A DNA stretch of 49,424 nucleotides, taken from positions 1 to 49,424 of IMG/VR virus record IMGVR_UViG_3300036770_008625; one strand, 5' to 3'. Under the pieces are notes generated by a model. It did no database searches. It was not told where the DNA came from and saw only the letters and a list, made by a program, of their open reading frames with translations. The DNA comes from a virus. Positions within the stretch are counted from its first letter, which is position 1. The number at the start of each line of letters is the position of its first letter. The position numbers and the translations under genes are program-made. Below are positions 25,905 to 33,870 of the stretch, in pieces.

Positions 25905-26847
25905 AAAACAAGAACTCATGGACACTCTGAAGTTTACACCCATCCGAGCCCGATTGTTGATCCAGGGCTATGGTGGCGAGTGCTATATCGGGTCAGTGAG
26001 CCGTGCAGACTACGAAGTGTTCAAGGCCCGGCGGGTGGACCTCGATCAGTATCTGGGAGACTGGGACAATGAGCTGTTCCAGGATATCCCCACAGAGAAT
26101 CGTTTCACAGAACCCGGGCAGGCCTATGAGTGCGACGATCTGTTCCACGGTTCAGGTGCTACCATGGATGACAGCAGTTGGATCACCGTCAGCAATGACG
26201 AAACAAACGAGGATCTGTTCCGGACCAATTTGGACATAGCCCACCTGGAACAGCAGGGCATTGGGGTAGATTGCAGTGAAGGTTTTGAAAGCGACGAACT
26301 GGATGATGGCACAGTGATCTTCTGGGGTGGTCAAGGTGAAAAGGGCTGTTTCTTTGATGCCGAATTTACTTTGACAAAACCCTTTGATCCACGACTGCTG
26401 AAGATTTACTACGGCAACGGTGATGGGTGGAACATTCTAAGCCATGTGGAATACGATGGTCAGGATCTAGAAGGCCAAGATGGATACAGCACCACTGGTA
26501 AATGGAGCGAGAACAAGTTTCATATCGTGGGTGAGGAAGCGGTCTATGAAAGCGAGTACCGTGACGAGGACGATGATGACGATGGCGATGTACCAGTGCT
26601 GGAAGGCGAGGAGATGTGGGCCCAAGAAGCCATCGACTCCGAACTCGACACCTGGGAAGGCATCCCACTGTCGCCCTGGCATGAGGGCAACGTGAAGCCA
26701 ACAGTGAAAGGTCGTTACCAGGTATTTGAAAAGGATGCCAGCTGGCCATTCCCCATGTGGGCAGAGTGGACCGGTCGTTCTTGGACGGACGATGGCAAGA
26801 AAGTTAAAGTAAAACAGTGGCGGGGACTGAGTCAACCCGCAGACTAA
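25888..26847 (+). CDS. Large acidic protein of unknown function
   Basis: A 319-aa protein, very acidic, with a run of Asp/Glu at about residues 225-240 (DEDDDDDGDVP). The N-terminal part, FTPIRARLLIQGYGGECYIG, is a compact hydrophobic block that appears in unnamed aquatic phage proteins. The C-terminal 50 residues are Trp-rich. The ATG at 25888 follows AAGGAGAGG. Strong negative charge could mimic DNA or bind basic partners, as some phage inhibitors do, but no evidence here shows this. The gene is followed by the RNA island. Confidence 0.55.
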   Translation: MATKREKQELMDTLKFTPIRARLLIQGYGGECYIGSVSRADYEVFKARRVDLDQYLGDWDNELFQDIPTENRFTEPGQAYECDDLFHGSGATMDDSSWITVSNDETNEDLFRTNLDIAHLEQQGIGVDCSEGFESDELDDGTVIFWGGQGEKGCFFDAEFTLTKPFDPRLLKIYYGNGDGWNILSHVEYDGQDLEGQDGYSTTGKWSENKFHIVGEEAVYESEYRDEDDDDDGDVPVLEGEEMWAQEAIDSELDTWEGIPLSPWHEGNVKPTVKGRYQVFEKDASWPFPMWAEWTGRSWTDDGKKVKVKQWRGLSQPAD

Positions 26848-26849
26848 AG

Positions 26850-27117
26850 AACGCGGCGCCTAGTCAGCGCATAGTGTGACCCGCATGATGAAGTGGCGTG
26901 ACAGCCACGGGTGGTTCCAGTCCAACCGAACTGGCGCTGGCAATGCGTGAACGGGCCTGTGGAGAGCGGGTGTCCTGCTACCTTATTCTGCCTTAGGCAG
27001 AAATTTTGCCTGCTGAGGTGTCCACTGGGGCGATGGCTGCCGGTGAGGGGCTAACCAGGCGTAGTGGGTCGAAAGGTAAATGACCGCGACGGAGCCGTCA
27101 GAGCAGTTTTTTTTTTT
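26850..27117 (+). ncRNA. Candidate structured non-coding RNA 1
   Basis: About 270 nt without a credible ORF but dense in complementary segments. CAGCGC near 26865 can pair with GCGCTG near 26930, enclosing two hairpins (GTGGC/GCCAC and CCAGT/ACTGG), which makes a three-way junction. A 7-bp hairpin TTCTGCC-tta-GGCAGAA lies at 26986-27002. CCACT/AGTGG encloses GCC/GGC and GGT/ACC pairs at about 27024-27068. GACG/CGTC at 27088-27099 and an 11-T run (27107-27117) close the element like a terminator. It is not recognisable as tmRNA, RNase P RNA, 6S RNA or a group I intron. It could be a stable RNA or a leader of the micro-ORF that follows. Confidence 0.55.
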
Positions 27118-27132
27118 GGAAAGGAACATGGC

Positions 27133-27216
27133 ATGAAGATCCATCCCCGTGAATGGTTGGCCTATGTGAAATGGCGCATCATGAAACTGTTTCGAAAACG
27201 GCGATACGTCACCTGA
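27133..27216 (+). CDS. Basic micropeptide (27 aa)
   Basis: An ATG at 27133 with AAAGGA 7 nt upstream encodes a 27-aa peptide rich in Lys, Arg and Trp (MKIHPREWLAYVKWRIMKLF, ending RKRRYVT). It is amphipathic and strongly basic. It lies between candidate RNA 1 and a perfect terminator. An overlapping ATG at 27128 gives only two codons. It may be a real regulator or membrane-active peptide, or a minor ORF of the RNA unit. Confidence 0.4.
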   Translation: MKIHPREWLAYVKWRIMKLFRKRRYVT

Positions 27217-27218
27217 GC

Positions 27219-27243
27219 AAAGCCACCGAAAGGTGGCTTTTTT
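27219..27243 (+). terminator. Intrinsic terminator
   Basis: AAAGCCACC (27219-27227) / GGTGGCTTT (27232-27240) with a GAAA tetraloop and further T residues. It ends the first RNA and micropeptide unit. Confidence 0.92.
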
Positions 27244-27245
27244 GA

Positions 27246-27274
27246 TTGCATACCTGTGTAAATCATGCTAAACT
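27246..27274 (+). promoter_or_regulatory. Sigma70-like promoter of structured RNA 2
   Basis: TTGCAT (27246-27251), a 17-bp spacer and TAAACT (27269-27274) with an extended -10 TGC. It lies directly after the 27219 terminator, and the predicted start is near 27281, where the second structured region begins. Confidence 0.65.
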
Positions 27275-27280
27275 ACTATG

Positions 27281-27521
27281 GCAGTGAAGGGGCGATGGTA
27301 GGCGCAGGTCCGGCACGCACCCGGGAAGGTGAGCCGTGGCGACAGCAGTGACTTGGGAAGTCCTACGAGGGTGTGGCACCAGGCGATGTGATCAGCCACC
27401 CAGGATCACGTCAAAACCCACATGATGTCCAACAGGACCTCTCTGTGGGGAGTACGCCAGGCCAGTGGCAGGGTGAAAAGCAGGTAGCAAGAACTGTATC
27501 GAACCGGAGATCTCTATTCAT
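27281..27521 (+). ncRNA. Candidate structured non-coding RNA 2 or long structured leader
   Basis: About 240 nt between a promoter and the ATG at 27522. Hairpins: CGGC...GCCG enclosing CACC/GGTG (about 27311-27336); GACTT-ggg-AAGTC (27350-27362); a 9-bp stem GATGTGATC/GATCACGTC (27385-27412); CCCAC (27417) with GTGGG (27445) enclosing GTCC-aaca-GGAC; GCCA/TGGC near 27460-27475. The loop sequence GCCAC (27395-27399) can pair with GTGGC (27373-27377) as a pseudoknot. It shares GGGGCGATGG with RNA 1. It may be a stable RNA, or a riboswitch-like leader for the next gene. Confidence 0.55.
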
Positions 27522-27815
27522 ATGTCAAAGCAATTCGATCCACTTGGAAAAACGGCCCCGGAACTGCACCGATTTTGGTTCTTGGTATCCACCCAGGAGC
27601 AATGGTATGGGATCATGCGTGAGTGCCGGGCCTGGTTCGGAAAAGACTGGCGCGGTATGAGCAAGGTGCGCCGCAAACTGGGATCAAAACACAGCCCTCG
27701 GCCGCAGTTGGTGCCGGTCTGGTTTGAAGTGCCAGATCCGCGTTTCGCCACCTGGATCGCCGTAAAAATGAGCCTGCAGGTACAGAGTGATGCCAAGTAT
27801 CAAACCAATAAATAA
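27522..27815 (+). CDS. Small basic Trp-rich protein, unknown function
   Basis: A 97-aa protein (FWFLVSTQEQWYGIMRECRAW and downstream RGMSKVRRKLG) directly after the structured RNA 2 region. GGAG lies 11 nt before the ATG, a rather long gap. The basic middle may bind nucleic acid. If RNA 2 is a leader, this is the regulated gene. It ends 6 nt before the membrane protein gene. No family was recognised. Confidence 0.5.
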   Translation: MSKQFDPLGKTAPELHRFWFLVSTQEQWYGIMRECRAWFGKDWRGMSKVRRKLGSKHSPRPQLVPVWFEVPDPRFATWIAVKMSLQVQSDAKYQTNK

Positions 27816-27821
27816 TCGATT

Positions 27822-29297
27822 ATGTTCCTGACCTACCTCATGCTGTTTGTGGCCCTGTGCCTCAGTGCCGTGGCCGCTTTTTACTCTATCATAGGACTCA
27901 CGGCCATATTCGCAGCCGCGGTATGGCCCATCGTGATCATGGGCACCATCCTGGAAGCGGCCAAGCTGGTGGTCACAGTGTGGCTGCACGAGTACTGGCA
28001 GGATGTCAAACTCAGCATGAAGATCTATCTAGTGCCCGCGGTGTTCACGCTGATGGTGATCACCAGCATGGGCATCTTCGGATTCCTGTCAAAGGCGCAC
28101 CTCGACCAGACAGTTCCCACCGGAGATGTGCAGGCCCAGGTGGCCTTGATCGATGAAAAGATCACCAACGAACGAGACACCATAGCAAACGCTCGCACCT
28201 TGCTGGGACAACTGGATCGGGCAGTGAGCGATCTGGCCGCTGCCGGAGATCGCGAGGTCAAGAACCGTGATGGTTCTGTCACTGTGCAGACGGCAGCCGA
28301 ACGCAGTCTCCAGGTGCGCAGACAACAGGCCCGAGACAGGGCCGCGCTCACTAAGACCATAGAAGACAGCCAGGCCCGCATCGTCAAACTGCAGGAAGAG
28401 AAGGCACCATTCGCCAAGGAACTGCGCAAGGTGGAAGCCGAGGTTGGTCCTATCAAGTACATCGCCGCCTTGATCTATGGCGACAATCCTGACGCCAATC
28501 TCCTGGAAAAAGCAGTACGCTGGGTGATCATAATACTCGTGATAGTGTTCGATCCCTTGGCCATCATGATGCTGCTGGCCGCCACAGAGAGTTATCGCTG
28601 GGAACGTGAGCGTCGCAAAACTATAGTACCAGTCACACCAGAACCAGAACCTATACCAGACTCGGAACCTGTACCAGACTCTGAACCTCCGGTGCTAGGG
28701 CCCAAACCAGACAATCCAGTAGAGTACAAGGTACTGGATGATGTCAGTGAGCCAGACTACATTGAACCAGCAAAGGTTTCAGATATCTCAAAAAATGACA
28801 GCTCAGCATCTAACACTGAAATCGAAGCAATTCATGATACCGACGACACAGACAATGCAATAGTAGCCGACGAAACAAATCATCGAATCAAAGAAGCCAT
28901 GAAACGATGGAAGGCCGAAAATCCTACAAAGACGCTGAAGGAACAAAGACATAGACTGGAGCTGGGTGTCATTGACGAATTACCCTGGATGACTTTGTTA
29001 GCGGACAACACAAATGATCGCGAAATCAACACAGGTTTCGGAACCGCATTCCCAGAAAACAGTGCCAAAGGGGATGTGTTTGTGCGTGTAGACAGATTGC
29101 CCAACACAGTATTCAAGTACAATGGTCAGAGTTGGATAGAAGTCGACAAGAATCACAGCACCAGTTATACCTATGACGAAGCATACATAGATTATCTGAT
29201 AGAACAGATAGATCGAGGCACTTATGACCCGGAACTGCTGAGCTCAGTGGAAGCAGATCTCATAGCCAAACGTATCAATCCAACTGATCGAACATGA
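27822..29297 (+). CDS. Membrane-anchored coiled-coil protein
   Basis: A 491-aa protein. Two or three helices at residues 1-90 (MFLTYLMLFVALCLSAVAAF, VFTLMVITSMGIFGFL) precede a long coiled coil (about 100-215). Another helix at about 232-252 (WVIIILVIVFDPLAIMMLLA) follows, then a Pro/Glu linker (PEPEPIPDSEP) and a soluble C-terminal domain with VFVRVDRLPNTVFKYNGQSW. That C-terminal part resembles unnamed virion or membrane proteins of T4-like phages. Base composition falls from GC-rich codons before about 28620 to AT-rich codons after it, suggesting a mosaic. It overlaps clpX by ATGA. The function is unknown. Confidence 0.6.
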   Translation: MFLTYLMLFVALCLSAVAAFYSIIGLTAIFAAAVWPIVIMGTILEAAKLVVTVWLHEYWQDVKLSMKIYLVPAVFTLMVITSMGIFGFLSKAHLDQTVPTGDVQAQVALIDEKITNERDTIANARTLLGQLDRAVSDLAAAGDREVKNRDGSVTVQTAAERSLQVRRQQARDRAALTKTIEDSQARIVKLQEEKAPFAKELRKVEAEVGPIKYIAALIYGDNPDANLLEKAVRWVIIILVIVFDPLAIMMLLAATESYRWERERRKTIVPVTPEPEPIPDSEPVPDSEPPVLGPKPDNPVEYKVLDDVSEPDYIEPAKVSDISKNDSSASNTEIEAIHDTDDTDNAIVADETNHRIKEAMKRWKAENPTKTLKEQRHRLELGVIDELPWMTLLADNTNDREINTGFGTAFPENSAKGDVFVRVDRLPNTVFKYNGQSWIEVDKNHSTSYTYDEAYIDYLIEQIDRGTYDPELLSSVEADLIAKRINPTDRT

Positions 29298-30496
29298 TCC
29301 AAGATGCCATCAATGTCTGCAGTTTCTGCAGCAAGCACAAAGATGCGGTGGCCAAACTCATAGTTGGTGGAACAGCAGCCATCTGCAACGAATGTGTCGA
29401 TCTATGCGAACATCTATTGCAAGAACAGACGGCACCATCGACAAAAAATACCAAGGACATCGATCCGGTACAAATCAAAAACTTTCTTGATCAACACGTG
29501 ATCGGCCAGCACGACGCCAAGATAGTGTTAAGCGTGGCGATAGCTAACCATTACAAACGCATCAATTGCGCAGCCACTGACGTGGAAATAGAAAAAGTCA
29601 ATATCCTGATGTTAGGGCCCACTGGCTGCGGCAAAACGCTGTTGGCAAAAACCGTGGCACGATATCTGGATGTGCCATTCGTGATAGCTGATGCCACCAG
29701 TCTCACAGAAGCGGGCTACGTAGGTGATGATGTAGAAAGCATGATTTCCCGCCTGTACAATGCTGCTGGCCAAGACATAGAACGATGCCAACGAGGCATA
29801 GTGTTTATAGATGAAATAGACAAGATATCACGCAAAAGTGAAAGTGTGAATATCAGCCGTGATGTCAGTGGTGAAGGTGTCCAACAGGCCTTGTTGAAAG
29901 TGGTTGAAGGTACAAAATGCAGGGTCACACCTCAGGGTGGCCGCAAGCATCCATCTGGAGATACGGTAGAAATAGACACTACCAATATCCTGTTCATAGC
30001 TGGAGGTGCTTTTGTGGGTCTTGATGCCTTGATAGCCAACAGGACCAAGGGAACCAGCATAGGATTTAGAGCCAGTGTGGATTCTGTCACATCGGGTGAT
30101 CTTTCACGGGATTTGACGCCAGATGATCTGGTGAAGTTTGGATTGATTCCAGAATTCGTGGGCCGTTTTCCCACCTGGGTCACACTGCGACCATTGACAA
30201 AAACAGACTTGATCATGATTTTGCAACAGATCAAAAATAACTATGTGGCTCAGTATCAATGGTTGTTTGAGCAGGACGAAGTAGAACTCCGATTCACTTC
30301 TGCGGCTCTGGATCTCATAGCCGACAACACCTTATCAAACAAAACCGGTGCTCGTGGTCTGCACAGTGAGCTGGAAAGGATCTTGATGCCGCACATGTAT
30401 CAATTGACCAGCTATCGAAAACAGGGTATTAAGTGCGTAGATATAGACGAGCAAATGGTAAATACTCCCATGCAACTTCGGACGATTAATGAGTAA
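29294..30496 (+). CDS. clpX: ATP-dependent protease unfoldase ClpX
   Basis: A 400-aa AAA+ unfoldase. The N-terminal zinc-binding domain has Cys9, Cys12, Cys31 and Cys34. GPTGCGKT is Walker A and IVFIDEIDK Walker B; GYVGDD is the pore-1 loop; GGRKHP contains the RKH loop; [10 protein letters not shown] is the sensor-2 region. The IGF loop (TSIGFRASV), which docks ClpP, is present. It should therefore be able to pair with host ClpP, as no clpP is seen here. It would change which proteins are degraded in the infected cell. Codon use is more AT-rich than in the structural genes. It overlaps bS21 by 8 nt. Confidence 0.96.
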   Translation: MIQDAINVCSFCSKHKDAVAKLIVGGTAAICNECVDLCEHLLQEQTAPSTKNTKDIDPVQIKNFLDQHVIGQHDAKIVLSVAIANHYKRINCAATDVEIEKVNILMLGPTGCGKTLLAKTVARYLDVPFVIADATSLTEAGYVGDDVESMISRLYNAAGQDIERCQRGIVFIDEIDKISRKSESVNISRDVSGEGVQQALLKVVEGTKCRVTPQGGRKHPSGDTVEIDTTNILFIAGGAFVGLDALIANRTKGTSIGFRASVDSVTSGDLSRDLTPDDLVKFGLIPEFVGRFPTWVTLRPLTKTDLIMILQQIKNNYVAQYQWLFEQDEVELRFTSAALDLIADNTLSNKTGARGLHSELERILMPHMYQLTSYRKQGIKCVDIDEQMVNTPMQLRTINE

Positions 30497-30710
30497 ATTT
30501 GGAAGAACAGTCACGGTAGGTGATGGCAACGTTGAAAAAGCCCTGCGCAAGTTCAAAAAAAAGATACAGGCATCAGGAATACTCAATGAACTACGGGATC
30601 GTGAACATTTTGTAAAGCCTACCACAGAGAGAAAAATCAAACGCAACGCTGCTCGAAATCGTTGGCGCAAATATGTGCAGAGTCAGCAATTGCCACCCAG
30701 ACAGTATTGA
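30489..30710 (+). CDS. rpsU: Ribosomal protein bS21
   Basis: A 73-aa bS21: VGDGNVEKALRKFKKKIQAS, then GILNELRDREHF and KPTTERKIKR with a basic tail. E. coli bS21 is 71 aa with the same RRFKR...E.R.RE.YEKPTTERKR plan. bS21 sits near the anti-Shine-Dalgarno end of 16S rRNA, so a phage copy could alter which mRNAs start. Phage bS21 genes are known from pelagiphages and huge phages. The ATG overlaps the clpX end. Its TGA lies within the -35 element of the hsp20 promoter. Confidence 0.93.
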   Translation: MSKFGRTVTVGDGNVEKALRKFKKKIQASGILNELRDREHFVKPTTERKIKRNAARNRWRKYVQSQQLPPRQY

Positions 30711-30796
30711 CAAATCAATCGCCTTGCTGTATAAATAGATTTGTAGTGCCGATGTCGGGCTACACAGTCATTCTTGCTTAACGAAAGGAGAATACG
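30707..30796 (+). promoter_or_regulatory. Combined sigma70/late promoter and structured leader of hsp20
   Basis: TTGACA (30707-30712), a 17-bp spacer and TATAAA (30730-30735) form a near-consensus sigma70 promoter. The same -10 also reads as TATAAATA (30730-30737), the late consensus. A hairpin TGTAG...CTACA enclosing CCG/CGG follows at about 30743-30765, then CTTGCTTAAC and AAAGGAG before the ATG at 30797. The arrangement mirrors the groES leader. Confidence 0.85.
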
Positions 30797-31231
30797 ATGA
30801 CTAAAATCACATCTTTTGATCTTACCCCGTTTTATCGCAACACAGTAGGCATGGATCGCCTGTTTGATCGCATTACCAGTCAGCTGGATGCAGCATCAGG
30901 TAATTATCCTCCCTATGATATCGTCCGCACCGGTGATGACTGCTATGAGATACGCATCGCTGCTGCTGGTTTCAAACAGGGTGAAATAGATTTGGAATTC
31001 CACGAAGGGCGTCTCAATGTCACAGGCAGGCAGACCCTAGAAGAACGTGCAGAGGTAGAATATCTGCATCACGGAATTTCCAATCGAGGTTTTCAGCGTG
31101 TGTTCACACTGGCCGATTATGTGGAAGTAAAAGGTGCTGTGATGAAAGATGGTATCCTGACAGTGCAGCTGGAACGCATCGTACCAGATACCATGAAACC
31201 CAAAAACATTGCCATTACCTACGCGGGTTAA
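30797..31231 (+). CDS. Small heat-shock protein Hsp20 (IbpA-like)
   Basis: A 144-aa alpha-crystallin-domain holdase that keeps unfolding proteins soluble. PPYDIVRTGDDCYEIRIAAA opens the alpha-crystallin domain, with AGFKQGEIDLEFHEGRLNV next; GFQRVFTLAD and the conserved DGILTVQLER are present. The order and size match IbpA and known T4-like phage Hsp20. The promoter can be read by host polymerase early and by a T4-like late system, suggesting expression through infection. Confidence 0.94.
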   Translation: MTKITSFDLTPFYRNTVGMDRLFDRITSQLDAASGNYPPYDIVRTGDDCYEIRIAAAGFKQGEIDLEFHEGRLNVTGRQTLEERAEVEYLHHGISNRGFQRVFTLADYVEVKGAVMKDGILTVQLERIVPDTMKPKNIAITYAG

Positions 31232-31235
31232 CCTG

Positions 31236-31267
31236 CTAAATATGACGGTGGCATTATGCCACCGTCA
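31236..31267 (+). promoter_or_regulatory. Late promoter motif followed by an 11-bp hairpin (clpS leader)
   Basis: CTAAATA (31236-31242) is followed at once by TGACGGTGGCA (31243-31253) and its perfect complement TGCCACCGTCA (31257-31267) with a 3-nt loop. No U-tract follows, so it is not a standard terminator for hsp20. The hairpin would sit at the very 5' end of the clpS mRNA. Confidence 0.65.
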
Positions 31268-31288
31268 ATTTCGAAAGAGATTCCTGCA

Positions 31289-31597
31289 ATGTCAAACGAC
31301 GACACCAACGTCAAGATCAAAATCAATCATCAATTGCAAGAGCCGGTTTTGTTCCGAGTGATATATCTCAACGACGATGTCACTTCTTTAGAATTTGTGA
31401 TCGACAGTTTAATACAATGGTTCAATTATTCCGATCAGGAGGCACAGGATGTTGCCGTTGAAATCCATCAGACTGGGTCAGCTGTGGTGGCCGTATTACC
31501 ATTTGAAATAGCAGAACAAAAAGGTATAGAAATCACGATGCAAGCCCGAGCACAGCATTTTCCCTTGCAGATCAAACTAGAGCCAGAAGCAGTCTAA
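31289..31597 (+). CDS. clpS: Clp protease adaptor ClpS
   Basis: A 102-aa ClpS. FRVIYLNDDVTSLEFVIDSL matches the YxVxLxNDDxTPMEFVxxVL core that binds N-degron residues, and AVEIHQTGSAVV matches the family second motif. The C-terminal PLQIKLEPE fits. In bacteria ClpS delivers N-end-rule substrates to ClpAP. No ClpA is seen here and ClpX is not its usual partner, so the phage protein probably acts on host ClpA. The ATG at 31289 is supported by AAAGAGA 8 nt upstream; an earlier ATG at 31256 lies inside the hairpin. Confidence 0.9.
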   Translation: MSNDDTNVKIKINHQLQEPVLFRVIYLNDDVTSLEFVIDSLIQWFNYSDQEAQDVAVEIHQTGSAVVAVLPFEIAEQKGIEITMQARAQHFPLQIKLEPEAV

Positions 31598-31678
31598 ACA
31601 CCATACACACAAGATATAAAAATTTGTCTTACAGAATTATAATCTGAACCTTGCCTTAATTTCTATCCATCAACATAG

Positions 31679-32038
31679 ATGAATATCATACTCGAAAACC
31701 AAATACACCTGATACCGGACAGTTTTACCAAGCTGCAACTAGATACCTTTCGCGATCTTACCAATGGACACACAGTGTCCGCGTGGTGCGTGATCGAGAA
31801 TCTACCGTTGCATGAATTTGCAACACTAGATGCTCATACCCAATTGCATCAAGAGTTGATAGTACAGTATAAAAAACGTAATTGGGACTTTTGTGTGTCA
31901 GCCATCGACAGTTTGATGGGTCGCTGGAACGGCGAATTGAACTCTTTCTATCATGACCTTTTGACCAGGGTCAACCATTATCAATCAGCGCCACCGGAGC
32001 AAGACTGGGACGGATCAATACCGCGGCGACTTATGTGA
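31679..32038 (+). CDS. Conserved phage protein, unknown function
   Basis: A 119-aa mostly helical protein (IHLIPDSFTKLQLDTFRDL, and YKKRNWDFCVSAIDSLMGRW). An 81-nt gap precedes it with TATAAT at 31638 but no matched -35. No clear Shine-Dalgarno is visible before the ATG. No family recognised. Confidence 0.5.
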   Translation: MNIILENQIHLIPDSFTKLQLDTFRDLTNGHTVSAWCVIENLPLHEFATLDAHTQLHQELIVQYKKRNWDFCVSAIDSLMGRWNGELNSFYHDLLTRVNHYQSAPPEQDWDGSIPRRLM

Positions 32039-32117
32039 ATTTTTCCGCAAGCAAAGAGCAGCATAAATTATTGGCACGGTGATTGCGATCGCCTGCACCT
32101 GACAAGGAATATCACGC

Positions 32118-33356
32118 ATGAAAAAAATAGGTTTTATAGGCCTGGGAAAATTGGGAATGGATTGTGCTGAAGTGTTTGCCACAAAACATGAGGTATATGG
32201 TTATGATATTGTCGCCAGACAAAGTGATTGGGTCAAGGTAACGCCGATACAGGAAGTGATCGAAAACAGTGAATGGATTTTCATTGCCGTGCCTACTCCG
32301 CATGCTGAAGGGTATGATGGATCAGTGCCCAGCAGTCACATGGAACCCAAAGATTTTGGGCATGAAGCTGTGAAAGATGCCATCTCCAGCATCAACAAAT
32401 TTGCATCTAGCCCTAAAAAAGTGGTATTGATATCCACTGTGTTGCCCGGCACTACACGCAGACACTTTATCGACCTGTTAGACTCCAAACATCAATTCCT
32501 TTACAATCCCTACCTCATAGCCATGGGCTCTGTTAAATGGGACATGGTAAATCCAGAGATGGTTATGATTGGAACAGAAGATGGGGATCGCAATGCACTA
32601 GCAGGTGAGCTGATTGACATCTATAACACTGTAATGGAGAACGATCCCAGATATGTAGTAGGGACCTGGGATGAATGCGAGGCCATCAAGATCTTTTACA
32701 ACACTTTCATATCGGCCAAGGTGGGTCTGGTTAACATGATCCAGGATTTTGCTCTCAAAATTGGCAACATCAATGTAGATGTGGTGACAGATGCCCTAGC
32801 TCAATCAACCATGCGTATCATGGGACCAAAATACATGACCGCCGGCATGGGAGACGCAGGTGCCTGCCATCCTCGAGACAACATCGCACTCCGCTGGCTG
32901 GCACAGGAATACGACATCGGTTATGACATGTTTGATACCATCATGCATGCGCGAGAAGTGCAGGCTAAAAATCTGGCGAAATTTTTGGTCGAGCAGTCTG
33001 AGCTTTATAATTTGCCAATAGTGATCCACGGTAAGGCTTACAAACCGGATGTTCCTTACTGTATAGGCTCATATTCTACATTGGTGGCGCATTATGTAAA
33101 AGAACTGCACAGAAACGTAGTGTATCTTGACCCTCTGGCCGATGACCAAAAAGATGTGGTCGAGGAATTGCCCGGACCGGCTGTGGTTCTGTTGGCGCAT
33201 AATCGACATATCACCTATGGGTATACCGGACAGAATGCCGAAGATCATTTTTATTCCAACATAGCCAGTGGTAGTGTTTTTGTTGATCCATGGCGAGCCA
33301 TGCCCGATACCGAGGGATATACTGTGATCCATTATGGCAATACCCGATCACGCTAA
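32118..33356 (+). CDS. UDP-glucose/GDP-mannose dehydrogenase family protein
   Basis: A 412-aa nucleotide-sugar dehydrogenase. GFIGLGKLG (residues 5-13) is the NAD-binding Gly motif. NPYLIAMGSV matches the NPEFxREG segment. GDAGACHPRD carries Cys250, aligning with the catalytic thioester Cys of the GGSCFPKD motif. KAYKPDVPYCIGS matches the GxxKPxxxDxRES end. It would oxidise UDP- or GDP-sugars to uronic acids for surface polysaccharides. AAGGA lies 11 nt before the ATG. It has lower GC than the structural genes and overlaps the next gene by 23 nt. Confidence 0.85.
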   Translation: MKKIGFIGLGKLGMDCAEVFATKHEVYGYDIVARQSDWVKVTPIQEVIENSEWIFIAVPTPHAEGYDGSVPSSHMEPKDFGHEAVKDAISSINKFASSPKKVVLISTVLPGTTRRHFIDLLDSKHQFLYNPYLIAMGSVKWDMVNPEMVMIGTEDGDRNALAGELIDIYNTVMENDPRYVVGTWDECEAIKIFYNTFISAKVGLVNMIQDFALKIGNINVDVVTDALAQSTMRIMGPKYMTAGMGDAGACHPRDNIALRWLAQEYDIGYDMFDTIMHAREVQAKNLAKFLVEQSELYNLPIVIHGKAYKPDVPYCIGSYSTLVAHYVKELHRNVVYLDPLADDQKDVVEELPGPAVVLLAHNRHITYGYTGQNAEDHFYSNIASGSVFVDPWRAMPDTEGYTVIHYGNTRSR

Positions 33357-33870
33357 GTGGCGACGAGCACACATCGACCCTTGGTGGGATCTCAGCTATC
33401 GCGATCTTGAATATATAAACGAACCGTTCAATGATCCGGTCAGTCTTGCCGAGTGGCGCCGGCTTGGTTATACTCAAACCAGGTTCACGGGTGACATGTA
33501 TGACATGCGCAACGCAGAACCCCAATGGCTGGAACCGTTCCGCACAGAATTCCCATGGCGATATTTTTCTTGGTCGGTATACCGTATGGGTCCCGGCACA
33601 GTATTGCCAGAACATCGTGATACCTATGCGAGATTTAAACAAATACATCACATTGAAAACTCGCAAACCATCTACCGTGCCGTGGTTTTCTTGGCGGATT
33701 GGCAAAGCGGACATTATCTCGAAATCGATAAGCACCCTGTCACACAATGGCGACGCGGTGACACAGTGGCATGGCAAAACGACGTACCACATCTCGCTGC
33801 CAACATGGGGACCGCAGATCGATACACTTTACAAATAACCGGAGTCTGCGACGAAAATCCATTCCTATAA
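33334..33870 (+). CDS. Putative 2-oxoglutarate/Fe(II)-type oxygenase
   Basis: A 178-aa protein with a double-stranded beta-helix pattern. PEHRDTY supplies His94-x-Asp96, VPHLAANMG supplies His153, and Arg163 lies ten residues on in DRYTLQITG, as in Fe(II)/2-oxoglutarate hydroxylases that bind the co-substrate with a distal Arg. YRMGPGTVLPEH is the usual strand before HxD. The substrate is unknown; protein side chains, nucleotides or small molecules are possible. It overlaps both neighbours, forming a tight four-gene block. Confidence 0.7.
   Translation: MAIPDHAKWRRAHIDPWWDLSYRDLEYINEPFNDPVSLAEWRRLGYTQTRFTGDMYDMRNAEPQWLEPFRTEFPWRYFSWSVYRMGPGTVLPEHRDTYARFKQIHHIENSQTIYRAVVFLADWQSGHYLEIDKHPVTQWRRGDTVAWQNDVPHLAANMGTADRYTLQITGVCDENPFL

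Noticed and set aside
26850-27521. tmRNA, RNase P RNA, 6S RNA or group I intron
   Set aside because: No tRNA-like ends with a TTCGAATC arm, no GAGGAAAGTCC or similar RNase P core, no long imperfect 6S rod and no clear P7/P3 intron core were found.
32084-32095. GCGATCGC palindrome as a cyanobacterial HIP1 sign
   Set aside because: I noticed only one copy; HIP1 is informative only when highly repeated.
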